From: Flavobacterium sp.
Lineage (GTDB): Bacteria > Bacteroidota > Bacteroidia > Flavobacteriales > Flavobacteriaceae
DNA: 64,000 nucleotides
Assembly: GCF_027531905.1 (NCBI RefSeq)
Contig: NZ_JAPZSU010000039.1
Location: 1 to 64,000, forward strand
Reading direction: 5' to 3'
Positions 48,735 through 58,560 of the stretch are shown here, piece after piece (the first letter of the stretch is position 1; every line of letters starts with the position of its first letter). The position numbers and the translations under genes are program-made. The notes beneath the pieces are model-generated. The model did not search any database. It worked only from the letters and a program-made list of their open reading frames with translations, and was not told the origin of the DNA.

Positions 48735-49526
48735 GTGTCCAAAAATCAAATCATTCAAAATATACGTTCACACAAGAGTCATTTGACCATCAATTATAGC
48801 ATAAAAACAAAAACGGAGGCTTTTACTGAAAAGCTTTTTTACACCCTTTTTGATTCGAATGCCCCTTTAGACCAAAGCATTGATGAATTAGAACTTCAAT
48901 TCAAAGAAATTGCTAAAATTGCCTGCAAGAAAACAGAAGATCTATGTGAATGTGCTTGGGATAATTTTCTTGAAAAATTACCTTTGGTACTAGAACAGCT
49001 CATTCAAGATGCAGCCTATATCCTTAAAAATGATCCTGCTTCGAACAGTATTGAAGAAGTATATTTAGCTTACCCTGGCTTCTATGCCATTGCCATTTAT
49101 CGATTAAGTCACGAATTATATTTACTGGATTTATTGCTTTTTTCAAGATTAATGAGTGAATATGCGCATCGAATCACGGGTACAGACATTCATGCTGGCG
49201 CAACGATAGCTTCACCTTTTTTTATTGATCACGCCACCGGAATTGTAATTGGTGAAACCACAGTTATCGAAGAAAATGTCAAAATATACCAAGGAGTTAC
49301 TTTGGGGGCACTAAGTGTGAGTAAGGAAATGAAAAATGCCAAACGCCATCCAACGGTTGAAAAAAACGTCTGCATTTATGCTAATGCCACTATTCTTGGA
49401 GGCGAAACGATTATTGGAGAAAATAGCATAGTCGGAGGAAATTCATGGGTTACCAAATCCATTCCTGCCGATTCTACTGTATTAAACACAACAACAACTG
49501 AGGTTAAGATAAAAGAAAAACGATAA
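48735..49526 (+). CDS. cysE: Serine O-acetyltransferase
   Basis: GTDIHAGATIASPFFIDHATGIVIGETTVI hexapeptide repeats; overlaps the start of cysM. Confidence 0.93.
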   Translation: MSKNQIIQNIRSHKSHLTINYSIKTKTEAFTEKLFYTLFDSNAPLDQSIDELELQFKEIAKIACKKTEDLCECAWDNFLEKLPLVLEQLIQDAAYILKNDPASNSIEEVYLAYPGFYAIAIYRLSHELYLLDLLLFSRLMSEYAHRITGTDIHAGATIASPFFIDHATGIVIGETTVIEENVKIYQGVTLGALSVSKEMKNAKRHPTVEKNVCIYANATILGGETIIGENSIVGGNSWVTKSIPADSTVLNTTTTEVKIKEKR

Positions 49527-50413
49527 TGAAACCACAAAAGTTAGTCGATCTTATTGGAAACACTCCATTAGTAATCAGTCAACATCTAGTTCAAAATCCT
49601 AATGTAAAATTGCTGCTAAAACTCGAAGGAAACAATCCTGGAGGAAGTGTAAAAGACCGTGCAGCCTATAATATGATTAAATCGGCAATTGAACGAGGCG
49701 ATATCAAAAAAGGCGATAAATTAATCGAAGCTACTAGTGGAAACACAGGCATTGCATTGGCGATGATTGCACAATTATTCAACATCGAAATAGAATTGGT
49801 TTTACCTGAAGATTCTACCATAGAACGCACACAAACCATGAGAGCTTATGGAGCCACTGTAATTTTGACTCCTGCAAGTACTGGCATCATTGGTTCAAGA
49901 GATTATGCCGACAAAAAAGTAGCCGAAGGCGGTTATATCATGCTTAACCAATTCGCCAATGACGACAACTGGAAAGCCCATTACAAAACCACAGGGCCAG
50001 AAATCTGGGAAGATACAGAAGGATCCGTAACTCATTTTGTATCTGCAATGGGGACAACGGGAACTATTATTGGTACTTCGACCTATTTGAAAGAAAAAAA
50101 TCCTTCGATTCAAATTGTTGGTGCACAACCTAGTGATGGCTCTCAAATTCCAGGTATTCGCAAATGGCCACAAGAATATTTGCCTAAAATTTTTGATGCT
50201 TCAAAAGTCGATACCGTTATAGAAGTAACAGAAAAAGAAGCTAGAGCTATGACTCAACGTTTAGCCAAAGAAGAAGGCATTTTTGCTGGAATGAGCAGCG
50301 GTGGTTCAGTAGCTGCTGCTGTAAAAATTGCTGAGACATTGGATTCTGGGGTTATCGTGGCGATTATCTGTGATCGTGGCGATCGTTATTTGTCGTCAGA
50401 TTTGTTTGAATAA
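49526..50413 (+). CDS. cysM: Cysteine synthase (CysM type)
   Basis: [57 protein letters not shown]. Confidence 0.9.
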   Translation: MKPQKLVDLIGNTPLVISQHLVQNPNVKLLLKLEGNNPGGSVKDRAAYNMIKSAIERGDIKKGDKLIEATSGNTGIALAMIAQLFNIEIELVLPEDSTIERTQTMRAYGATVILTPASTGIIGSRDYADKKVAEGGYIMLNQFANDDNWKAHYKTTGPEIWEDTEGSVTHFVSAMGTTGTIIGTSTYLKEKNPSIQIVGAQPSDGSQIPGIRKWPQEYLPKIFDASKVDTVIEVTEKEARAMTQRLAKEEGIFAGMSSGGSVAAAVKIAETLDSGVIVAIICDRGDRYLSSDLFE

Positions 50414-50516
50414 TTTTTTAAATCGACTCTAGTTCTTATTTTTGTGGGACACAATTCATCAGCAACACTTACATCAAATTTGATTGGTCACTGAATCAAA
50501 TTATAGATTCCATAGC

Positions 50517-51767
50517 ATGATCTTAAAAAAAACAACGGCACTTCTAATCATATTAGTTAGTTCAATAACAGTAGCCCAAGAAAATATTTCAACCACTAAA
50601 AACAACTATAACTTTATTGGCGTGGGTTATACCATTGGTCAAACTATGCGTCCACTAAGTATTTATCCAGAAACAAAAAATCAACAAGGTATAGACATAA
50701 CATTGGGCACGACAACCTTTGAAAAAGACAGTTGGGCCAAACTACTGAACTATCCAAAAACGGGTATTTTGCTTTCCTATGCAGATTTTGGAAATCAAGA
50801 AAAAGTTGGTTATGGCATTACGCTAATGCCTTTCTTCGATTTTGGCATTCTGAATAAAGTCACTAATAGAATCCGCTTTCAAGTAGGTTTGGGCGGTTCC
50901 TACAATAATCTCATCTATGATAAAGTGAACAATCCTGGCAACCATGCCATCTCTACGCACTTTACTTGGGCTTTTCGCTCCTTTTTATACTATGATTTGG
51001 TACATCGCAAAGACTTCAATCTTAAAATTGGTACTGGACTTACCCACTTTTCTAATGGTCACACCCGCTGGCCTAATCTGGGCTTAAATTCCTATTTAGC
51101 TACTATCAAAACCGAATTTAATTTTACCAAAAATACTTTGCCCTTACCAGAAGAAACTACTGAAATTGGTTCGTCTGAGACACAAACCTACTATACTACT
51201 CGATTTGGTTTTGGACAAAAAACATTATATAGAAATTACAATTCCCTTAAAAATGTGTATACCGCTTCTTTTGGAATAGGTCGCATAAAGAACAGAACGT
51301 TCAAATATGGGCTAAGCTTTTATTATAGATTTTATGAAGATTACTATGACTACATCAAAGAAAAAGATAGCATAATAACGACTCATTTCCCAAAATTGGC
51401 AAACCATCCTTATCAAAACGCAACTGCTTTTGGAATATTTAGCAATTGTGAAATTTTAATAAATCATTTCAGTGTTGAAGCAGCATTAGGAATCAATCTT
51501 TACAAACCAGCTTACAAATTAGATTGGTATGTAAACAACGGAAGTTTTACCGAATCAGGCTACATTGCTGAAGAGTTTGGCACCCAAGCAAAAATAAAAA
51601 AATACATTTCTTCACGTTTAGGCTTACGCTATTATGCTATTACTGCCAAAAAAGCACCTCAACACAATGTATTTATTGCCGCCAACATCAATGCAAACTT
51701 AGGACAAGCTGATTTTTCTGAACTGAGTTTTGGATATGTATATAGTCCCAAATCGAAAAATAAATAA
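50517..51767 (+). CDS. Acyloxyacyl hydrolase/PagL-like outer membrane protein
   Basis: Signal peptide; IGTGLTHFSNGHTRWPNLGLNSY resembles the PagL His-Ser region; beta-barrel-like pattern; start trimmed to MILKKTTALL. Confidence 0.72.
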   Translation: MILKKTTALLIILVSSITVAQENISTTKNNYNFIGVGYTIGQTMRPLSIYPETKNQQGIDITLGTTTFEKDSWAKLLNYPKTGILLSYADFGNQEKVGYGITLMPFFDFGILNKVTNRIRFQVGLGGSYNNLIYDKVNNPGNHAISTHFTWAFRSFLYYDLVHRKDFNLKIGTGLTHFSNGHTRWPNLGLNSYLATIKTEFNFTKNTLPLPEETTEIGSSETQTYYTTRFGFGQKTLYRNYNSLKNVYTASFGIGRIKNRTFKYGLSFYYRFYEDYYDYIKEKDSIITTHFPKLANHPYQNATAFGIFSNCEILINHFSVEAALGINLYKPAYKLDWYVNNGSFTESGYIAEEFGTQAKIKKYISSRLGLRYYAITAKKAPQHNVFIAANINANLGQADFSELSFGYVYSPKSKNK

Positions 51768-51913
51768 TTTTCTCAGGACATTTATGAGAATTATAGTAGT
51801 GATTCAACACGCGATTAGGAACTTAATTATGGTTCATCAAATTCAACAAAAAGCAGCCCAATTTTCACTTTAAGCAATCGCAACCATCTGTTGCAGTACA
51901 ACTGTTAGTATTT

Positions 51914-52510
51914 TTATTCTACAATTGCACAGGTAATTTCATAGGGCTCTTCTGGGAAACCATATAAAATCATCTTTTGTTTGTCTACATATTTTATGGG
52001 AACTAGTTTGTCAAGATAACTGTCTGTATAAAGTGAAACAAATAGCGTTTCATTTAGTTTTTCAAGTACAATTTTACTTCCTTCTTTATTCAAACGTTTA
52101 TTTAATTCTTGTATAGATGGTGAATCCAAAACCTCATTGAACTTAAGATTCATTTTTTCTCCATTCCAATTAAACTCAAACTTTAAATTCTGAATTTCAG
52201 TTTCTGATAATTCAGTTTCTGTTGCTATAAGTTTTTCGTAATCATTTTCGAAGATACAATCTTCAGTTGTAGACTTTTCGTCGCTAAAAAAATTGTGAAT
52301 TTTTCCAATTCTAAATATTCTAATCCGATTTTGATTTATAAATTCATATTTTATTTCACTCAGCTTTTCATTTCTGTATACGCTTTTAACTAGACAGATT
52401 TTATCCATTTTTTCAACAAAAAAATGATCAATGACATCTTCATCAATCTGAATAATTTCCGATTTCCCGTAATCATCTGGAGTTTTAATATAAAGCCAAT
52501 TTTCGTTCAT
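51914..52510 (-). CDS. Hypothetical protein
   Basis: Complete ORF on coding-like strand. Confidence 0.55.
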   Translation of the reverse strand: MNENWLYIKTPDDYGKSEIIQIDEDVIDHFFVEKMDKICLVKSVYRNEKLSEIKYEFINQNRIRIFRIGKIHNFFSDEKSTTEDCIFENDYEKLIATETELSETEIQNLKFEFNWNGEKMNLKFNEVLDSPSIQELNKRLNKEGSKIVLEKLNETLFVSLYTDSYLDKLVPIKYVDKQKMILYGFPEEPYEITCAIVE

Positions 52511-52545
52511 CTGTTCTTCTGTAAAAAAGTTGGTAACTCTAATCT

Positions 52546-52971
52546 TTATTTAGGATTAAAATCTATCATCCATTCAATTCCGAATTGGCCACGAAACATA
52601 CCGAAAAGTATTCCCCATGGACTTTCATCCATTGGCACTTCAACCTTTCCTCCTGCTGAAAGTCCGTTGAAAATATGATATGCTTCTTCTTTACTAGCGG
52701 CACTAATCATAATTTTACTTCGATTTTCGTTTTCATTTACTTGTCCCAAAACCTCTGGAACATCACTTCCCATGAGCAAATTCGAGTCACCAATTGGTAA
52801 TGCGATATGCATAATTTTATGCGCTTCATAATCTGCTATGGGATTTTCTTCAGAAGCAATGTCTTTGAAACGCGTTAAATTGGTAAATGCACCACCAAAA
52901 ATCGATTGATAAAACAAAAAAGCGGCTTCGGCATTGCCGTTAAAATGAATATAAGGATTTATTTTTGCCAT
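52546..52971 (-). CDS. VOC family protein (PhnB-like)
   Basis: INPYIHFNGNAEAAFLFYQSIFGG, WGILFGMFRGQFGIEWMIDF. Confidence 0.92.
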   Translation of the reverse strand: MAKINPYIHFNGNAEAAFLFYQSIFGGAFTNLTRFKDIASEENPIADYEAHKIMHIALPIGDSNLLMGSDVPEVLGQVNENENRSKIMISAASKEEAYHIFNGLSAGGKVEVPMDESPWGILFGMFRGQFGIEWMIDFNPK

Positions 52972-53001
52972 GTTTACAGGTTTAAAAAGTGAGTATTTGA
53001 A

Positions 53002-53451
53002 TTAAGCATCGGGAATATTAGGTTTTACCAACCGTTTTAGTTTCTCTAGCGATTCTTGCCAACCTAAATAACACATTTCTGTCGGAATGGCCTCAGGAAT
53101 CCCTTCTTGCGTAATCCAAAGTTGTGTACCGCATAAAACCGTTTCAAACTGAATTGTAGTAATTATTTGTCCTGGTAAATTGGGATCATCAAAGACATCG
53201 GTATATTTCAATCGTTCATTAGGTAATATTTCTAGGTATTCTCCTCCAAACGAATGACTACTGCCTGTCGTAAAATTGGTAAACGACATTCGATAAGTTC
53301 CTCCAACTTTGGCTTCCAAATGATTGACTTTGCAGACAAAACCATAAGGAGGTAACCAAGAAGCCATTGCATCTGCCTCGACAAATGCTCGAAATACTTT
53401 TGCTACTGGGGCCGCAAAAACACGATGTAGCTGAACAGTGTTTGTTGTCAT
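53002..53451 (-). CDS. SRPBCC/AHSA1 family protein
   Basis: VQLHRVFAAPVAKVFRAFVEADAMASWLPPYGFVC, GWQESLEKLKRLV; start trimmed to ATG 53451. Confidence 0.9.
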   Translation of the reverse strand: MTTNTVQLHRVFAAPVAKVFRAFVEADAMASWLPPYGFVCKVNHLEAKVGGTYRMSFTNFTTGSSHSFGGEYLEILPNERLKYTDVFDDPNLPGQIITTIQFETVLCGTQLWITQEGIPEAIPTEMCYLGWQESLEKLKRLVKPNIPDA

Positions 53452-53519
53452 CTTTTTTGTTTTTATACTCAAATGTAAGCAATAAAAATCTATTTTTTTT
53501 TAAGACAAAAAAATCAAAC

Positions 53520-53984
53520 CTGAAAAATTCCATTTATACTTTAGCCATAGCAATCTGCTTATCAGGAATTCTTTTCACTGCATGCAAATCGAATACAGAA
53601 AAAGAGGCAGATGCAACCGAAAAAGTAATTGATGCTAATGAAAACTTAGATGCTGTTAACGAAGACATCAATGATGACGAAGCAAAAAAAGCCAACGATA
53701 TGGAGTGGCAAACGTACAAAGAAGAAGTAAATACTAGCGTTGCTGCCAACGAAGTTCGCATTGCTGAATTGAAAGCCGCTTTGAAAAAACCAGGCAAAAC
53801 TTTTGATGCCAACTATTCTAAAAGCATTCAATCTTTAGAAGATAGAAATACTTCTTTGAAAATGAAAATCAAAAATTACGAAAACAATCAAACGGATTGG
53901 GATTCTTTTTAACGAGAAGTAGATTCGGATATGACTGAATTAGGAAATGCATTCAAAGACTTAACGGTCAAAAACAAAAAGTAA
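53520..53984 (+). pseudogene. Putative lipoprotein gene lacking an ATG and carrying an in-frame stop
   Basis: CTG-KNSIYTLAIAICLSGILFTACKS...NNQTDWDSF*REVDSDMTELGNAFKDLTVKNKK*: no ATG/GTG/TTG at the expected start; TAA at 53910 with open, coding-like frame to 53984. Confidence 0.6.
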
Positions 53985-54013
53985 ATGTCTAGAAAATAGA
54001 AGTTATTAAAATG

Positions 54014-54048
54014 AAAAAAGCAAAGGGTACATTCTTTGCTTTTTTTAT
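54014..54048. terminator. Hairpin terminator
   Basis: AAAAAAGCAAAGGGTACATTCTTTGCTTTTTTTA. Confidence 0.8.
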
Positions 54049-54951
54049 TTAGATTTTACCGTAATACATGGCTTTAACAATACCATCTGAAAGTCCAATT
54101 TTTGGCACATAAATTTGTCTTGCCCCACTCCATTTCATGGCATTCAAATAAATACGTGTTGCAGGTACAATTACGTCGGCGCGGTCTGGATTCAAACCCA
54201 ATTGGGAAATACGTTGTTCGTAAGTTAAAGCACTCAAATAGGCATATTGAGAGTTAATATAGATATAAGACAACGGTTTATCTTGTTGTTTACCAGACAT
54301 TTTGAACAACTTATTGATGTTTCCGCCAGAACCAATCAAAGTAACTTCATCATAATCAGCCGTGTTGACTTTAATCCATTTCTCAATTTCTTCCCAAACT
54401 ACATCATGAACCATTTCATTGAGTAAACGAACTGTCCCTGCTTTGAATGAACGCGAATTGACCATTTTTCCATTAGAAAATAAAGTAAATTCGGTACTTC
54501 CACCGCCAACATCTACAAAAAGATAGGTTTCTTCGGTTTTTAATAAATGATGTAAATCTGTTGAAGCAATAATAGCGGCTTCTTTTTTGCCATCAATGAT
54601 TTCTATTTTAATATCGGATTTTTTCTTGATCAATGCCACTACTTCTTTGGCGTTATAGGCCTCACGCATGGCCGAAGTAGCAAAAGCTTTATAACATTCT
54701 ACTTTGTGCACCTTCATTAAAAGATTAAATGCCTTCATAGCATCGCACATACGCTCTATATTCTCGGGAGAAATTTCCCCAACAGTAAAAGCGTCTTGCC
54801 CTAAACGAATAGGAACACGAACCAAGGAACTCTTACTGAATTGTGTTTCTTTTCCTTCTTGCTCAACAATATTAGCAATCAATAAACGCATCGCATTCGA
54901 TCCGATATCAATAGCTGCATATTTTTTTATTTTAATCATATCTTCCTTCAT
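54049..54951 (-). CDS. Ppx/GppA phosphatase family protein (exopolyphosphatase)
   Basis: AAIDIGSNAMRLLIA, ATSAMREAYN, FVDVGGGSTEFTLF, GSGGNINKL; next to ppk1. Confidence 0.93.
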   Translation of the reverse strand: MKEDMIKIKKYAAIDIGSNAMRLLIANIVEQEGKETQFSKSSLVRVPIRLGQDAFTVGEISPENIERMCDAMKAFNLLMKVHKVECYKAFATSAMREAYNAKEVVALIKKKSDIKIEIIDGKKEAAIIASTDLHHLLKTEETYLFVDVGGGSTEFTLFSNGKMVNSRSFKAGTVRLLNEMVHDVVWEEIEKWIKVNTADYDEVTLIGSGGNINKLFKMSGKQQDKPLSYIYINSQYAYLSALTYEQRISQLGLNPDRADVIVPATRIYLNAMKWSGARQIYVPKIGLSDGIVKAMYYGKI

Positions 54952-54978
54952 TCATTTGTACCAACACAATTCAAAAAA

Positions 54979-57045
54979 TTATGCTTCTTCAGTAATTACT
55001 TCAAGTTTGTTTTGATAATATTTATAGGTTTCTATTTGAGCTCTAAATTGAGGCGCTCCATTTGGTTTTCGGTATTGATTGTCCAATTCTTGCGAATGAA
55101 AACGCGCTTTAACATTTCCTTTCCATCCCAAATCAAAATGATCCATTAATTCATTTTTAATATCTTGATCATAAATAGGACACGTTACTTCTACCCTTGC
55201 ATCGAGATTTCGAGTCATAAAATCAGCCGAAGAAATATAAACTTCTGGAATTCCTGCGTTACCAAAAATATAGACTCTAGAATGTTCCAAATAATTATCT
55301 ACAATACTTATTGCTTCAATATTTTCACTCAGTCCGGGAATTCCCGGAATTAAAGAACAAATACCTCTTACTTCTAATTGAATTTTGACACCGGCTTTGC
55401 TGGCTTGATAGAGTTTATCAATCATTTCAAAGTCAGATAAACTATTCATTTTTAATTTAATATAAGTCTTTCTTCCAGCTAAAGCATGTGTGATTTCGCG
55501 ATCAATTAATTTGACAAATCGACTTCTAGTGTAGTGAGGCGAAACAATCAAGTGCTTGTAACGATGAACCCTGTAATTCACATCAAAGAAATCAAAAATT
55601 TTATTGATGTCTTTTAGAATTTGTTGATGACTGGTAAAAAGTGTAACATCTGTGTACACTTTGGCTGTCGATTCATTAAAGTTTCCTGTTGAAACAAAAC
55701 CATATCTTTTTACCTTATCTTTTTCTTGTCTTTCTATCACACAAATTTTGCTATGCACTTTTAAACCTTTGATACCAAATATTAATTCTATGCCTTCTGT
55801 TTTCATTTGCTCGGCATACGAGATATTAGAAGCCTCATCAAATCTAGCTTGCAACTCGATTTGAACGGTAACTTTTTTTCCATTTTTAGCTGCATTTATC
55901 AAAGAGCTAATGATTTGAGAATTCTTTGCTAAGCGATATAAAGTGATCTTGATGGAAAGCACTTTTGGGTCCAATGCTGCTTCTCTTAAAAACTTTGTCA
56001 AATAAGAAAACGATTGATAGGGCGCGTTCAACAAATAATCTTTTTCACTTATTTTTTCAAGCATGCTTCCTTCGAGGCTCAATCCTGGAATAGGCAACGG
56101 AACGTTAGATTGATACAATAAATCAAATCGCCCTAAATTTGGAAAATCCATATAGTCTCTTCTATTATGATAGCGTCCTCCAGGAATAATACTATCTGTA
56201 GAAACAATATGCATTTTATCTAAAAAGAAAGTAAGTGTGTCCTCTTCGATTTCTTGGTCGTAAATAAAACGAACGGGTTCACCAATTCGTCTGTCTTTTA
56301 CACTCAAAGCAATTTTCTCGATCATACTTTTACTCAAATCGCTATCTATATCTAAAGATGCGTCTCTAGTAATTTTGATCATGTGCGCCGAAATGCTTTG
56401 ATAATCGAAAATATTAAAAATGCTACTTAAATTTTGACGAATGACATCATCTAAGAGAATAACATATTTTTTTTCGATATTTGACGGCAATACTACAAAT
56501 CGGTTGATTGTTTTTGGAATTTCGATGACGGCATAACGTACTTCATTTTCTTTTTTCATGACTAATTTTACCGCCAAATAACCATAAGTATCTTTTAACA
56601 AAGGGAATTCGGCTAGGTCATTCAAAATAATGGTCACTAATTCAGGACTTACTCTTTGAATGAAAAAATCTTTCAAGTAGTTTTCCTGATCCTTATCTAA
56701 ATCATTCTCGTTGATAATATAGATGTTCTCTTTTTGTAATTGATTTTCAATATCATTCAAAATATTCAAACTTTCTGATTGATGTTCAATTACAATTTCG
56801 GTAATTTCTTTGACTAATTGTTGTGCCGAAACACCGCCCAAATATTTCTCGCCAGAAATACCAGAAAGGCTTAATCTACGAATGGCTGCAAAGCGTACTC
56901 TAAAAAATTCATCTAAATTATTCGAAAAAATACCTAAAAAACGAAGTCTATCTAATAAAGGAACCGAATCATCGGCTGCTTCTTGCAATACTCGGGCATT
57001 AAAGGCTAGCCAACTTTTTTCTCTATCAATATATCTTTGTATCAA
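54979..57045 (-). CDS. ppk1: Polyphosphate kinase 1
   Basis: YIDREKSWLAFNARVLQEA, DVLLHAPYQSF-equivalent KDYLLNAPYQSF, HSKICVIER, GTGNFNESTAKVYTD. Confidence 0.96.
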   Translation of the reverse strand: MIQRYIDREKSWLAFNARVLQEAADDSVPLLDRLRFLGIFSNNLDEFFRVRFAAIRRLSLSGISGEKYLGGVSAQQLVKEITEIVIEHQSESLNILNDIENQLQKENIYIINENDLDKDQENYLKDFFIQRVSPELVTIILNDLAEFPLLKDTYGYLAVKLVMKKENEVRYAVIEIPKTINRFVVLPSNIEKKYVILLDDVIRQNLSSIFNIFDYQSISAHMIKITRDASLDIDSDLSKSMIEKIALSVKDRRIGEPVRFIYDQEIEEDTLTFFLDKMHIVSTDSIIPGGRYHNRRDYMDFPNLGRFDLLYQSNVPLPIPGLSLEGSMLEKISEKDYLLNAPYQSFSYLTKFLREAALDPKVLSIKITLYRLAKNSQIISSLINAAKNGKKVTVQIELQARFDEASNISYAEQMKTEGIELIFGIKGLKVHSKICVIERQEKDKVKRYGFVSTGNFNESTAKVYTDVTLFTSHQQILKDINKIFDFFDVNYRVHRYKHLIVSPHYTRSRFVKLIDREITHALAGRKTYIKLKMNSLSDFEMIDKLYQASKAGVKIQLEVRGICSLIPGIPGLSENIEAISIVDNYLEHSRVYIFGNAGIPEVYISSADFMTRNLDARVEVTCPIYDQDIKNELMDHFDLGWKGNVKARFHSQELDNQYRKPNGAPQFRAQIETYKYYQNKLEVITEEA

Positions 57046-57057
57046 AATTTTATTTAT

Positions 57058-57543
57058 TTATTTTAAATCTTTAGGGACTATAATTTTTAATGTTTTACCT
57101 TTTTGTATTGCCCCCCAATCCTCTACGTCAAATTGCAAAGAAACAAATCCAGATGTAGGGACATTTTCAATAAAAACATCCCCAAATTTATTAACAAAAT
57201 TTGTAATTGCACCATTATGTCCAAAAAGAATTACATTATCAAAATCATTTTTACATGATTTGATAACTTTAGCCAATTGGTTTTCATCGAAAGTATACAA
57301 ATCTTCTTTGTAAATAATACTTTCAATAGGATACGATAAATTTTGAGCAAAAATCAACGCTGTTTGTGAAGCACGTTCAGCCACACTACTCCAAAATAAA
57401 TATGTTTTAGGCAAATATTTTGAAACATAACTAGACACTAAATGTGCCGCTTGCAGACCGTTTTTAGACAAAGGTCTATCTCTATCATTCAATGGAGCTT
57501 CCCAACTTGATTTTGCATGACGAACTAAGATTAAATTTTTCAT
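57058..57543 (-). CDS. SixA-type histidine phosphatase
   Basis: KNLILVRHAKSSWEAPLNDRDRPLSKNG, GHNGAITNF. Confidence 0.92.
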   Translation of the reverse strand: MKNLILVRHAKSSWEAPLNDRDRPLSKNGLQAAHLVSSYVSKYLPKTYLFWSSVAERASQTALIFAQNLSYPIESIIYKEDLYTFDENQLAKVIKSCKNDFDNVILFGHNGAITNFVNKFGDVFIENVPTSGFVSLQFDVEDWGAIQKGKTLKIIVPKDLK

Positions 57544-57972
57544 GGTATTTAGGTTTATTTAGTTCTACTTCTCTTTCGTTTGAGGTTTTTTTAATATTAA
57601 TAACCATCAAAGAACATTTTAGAGCATTAATTTACGACTATTTTCTTTTAGTCCTCAATGATTCAAATATAAATTAACAATTGTTTAATTTTTATTTGAT
57701 AAGAACTCATAAATAGATGAATTCGAATCAAAAAAATGAAAATTTAATTAAATTTCTATCTACTTGATTTTGAATTAAATAAGAAATTATACGTAGGTAT
57801 TAATTTATTAAAAAATCAAAACAGTAGCAAAAAATCAAATAATTATGACAAAAAAATGCGCTTCAACGATTTTTTAGGTTGTTGATAGAGAAAAAAAAGG
57901 GAATATTTTCTTTGTATCTAATTTTGATACGGTTAATCAATACATAAAACTTCTATAAAAAAATAATTTACA

Positions 57973-58527
57973 ATGAAACTAATCATGCCTAAAAGAAAAA
58001 TAAACCAACCTATTACCCCAAAGAATTCAAACTTCAAAAAAACCTCATTTTCCATCTTAGTTTCAATTACTCTTCTTTTTTCCTTAAGTAACTATGGACA
58101 AGAAATTATTGAATTAAAAAAATATATAAGTCAGTCAAAATTATCAGTAAACCCATCAACAGTTGCAGAATCCAAACACTTAAATGACTTAATTTCTGAT
58201 TTGAATTCTTCTGTAATTATTAAAAAAGGAAATTTGAATACCTATTCAAATGCACCATTTATTAGAGCGGTTATTGATTCCTATTCTATAAATAAAATCC
58301 CTTCATCTACTACATATTTTAACAACGTAGAACTTCTTATTATTAGAATTGAAAAACCTGAAGATCTATCCATTTCAATAGACGAGTCAATCATTAATCA
58401 GTTCCCTAAACTAAAATATGTCTATTTCCTCTGTACCTACAATTGTACTTTCTCACAAATTGAAAACCTTGTTAAGTATAAAAACACAACAATAAAGTTT
58501 TTGTATTCAATTTCTATTCCCTCATAA
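57973..58527 (+). CDS. Secreted hypothetical protein
   Basis: N-terminal hydrophobic segment; complete ORF immediately upstream of the giant adhesin. Confidence 0.55.
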   Translation: MKLIMPKRKINQPITPKNSNFKKTSFSILVSITLLFSLSNYGQEIIELKKYISQSKLSVNPSTVAESKHLNDLISDLNSSVIIKKGNLNTYSNAPFIRAVIDSYSINKIPSSTTYFNNVELLIIRIEKPEDLSISIDESIINQFPKLKYVYFLCTYNCTFSQIENLVKYKNTTIKFLYSISIPS

Positions 58528-58560
58528 AAACACCTAGATAAAATTCCAAAAACCATTGAC

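Noticed and set aside
51768-51905. Short stretch MVHQIQQKAAQFSL* AIATICCSTTV* considered as a gene remnant
   Set aside because: Too short and unplaced; no family recognised.
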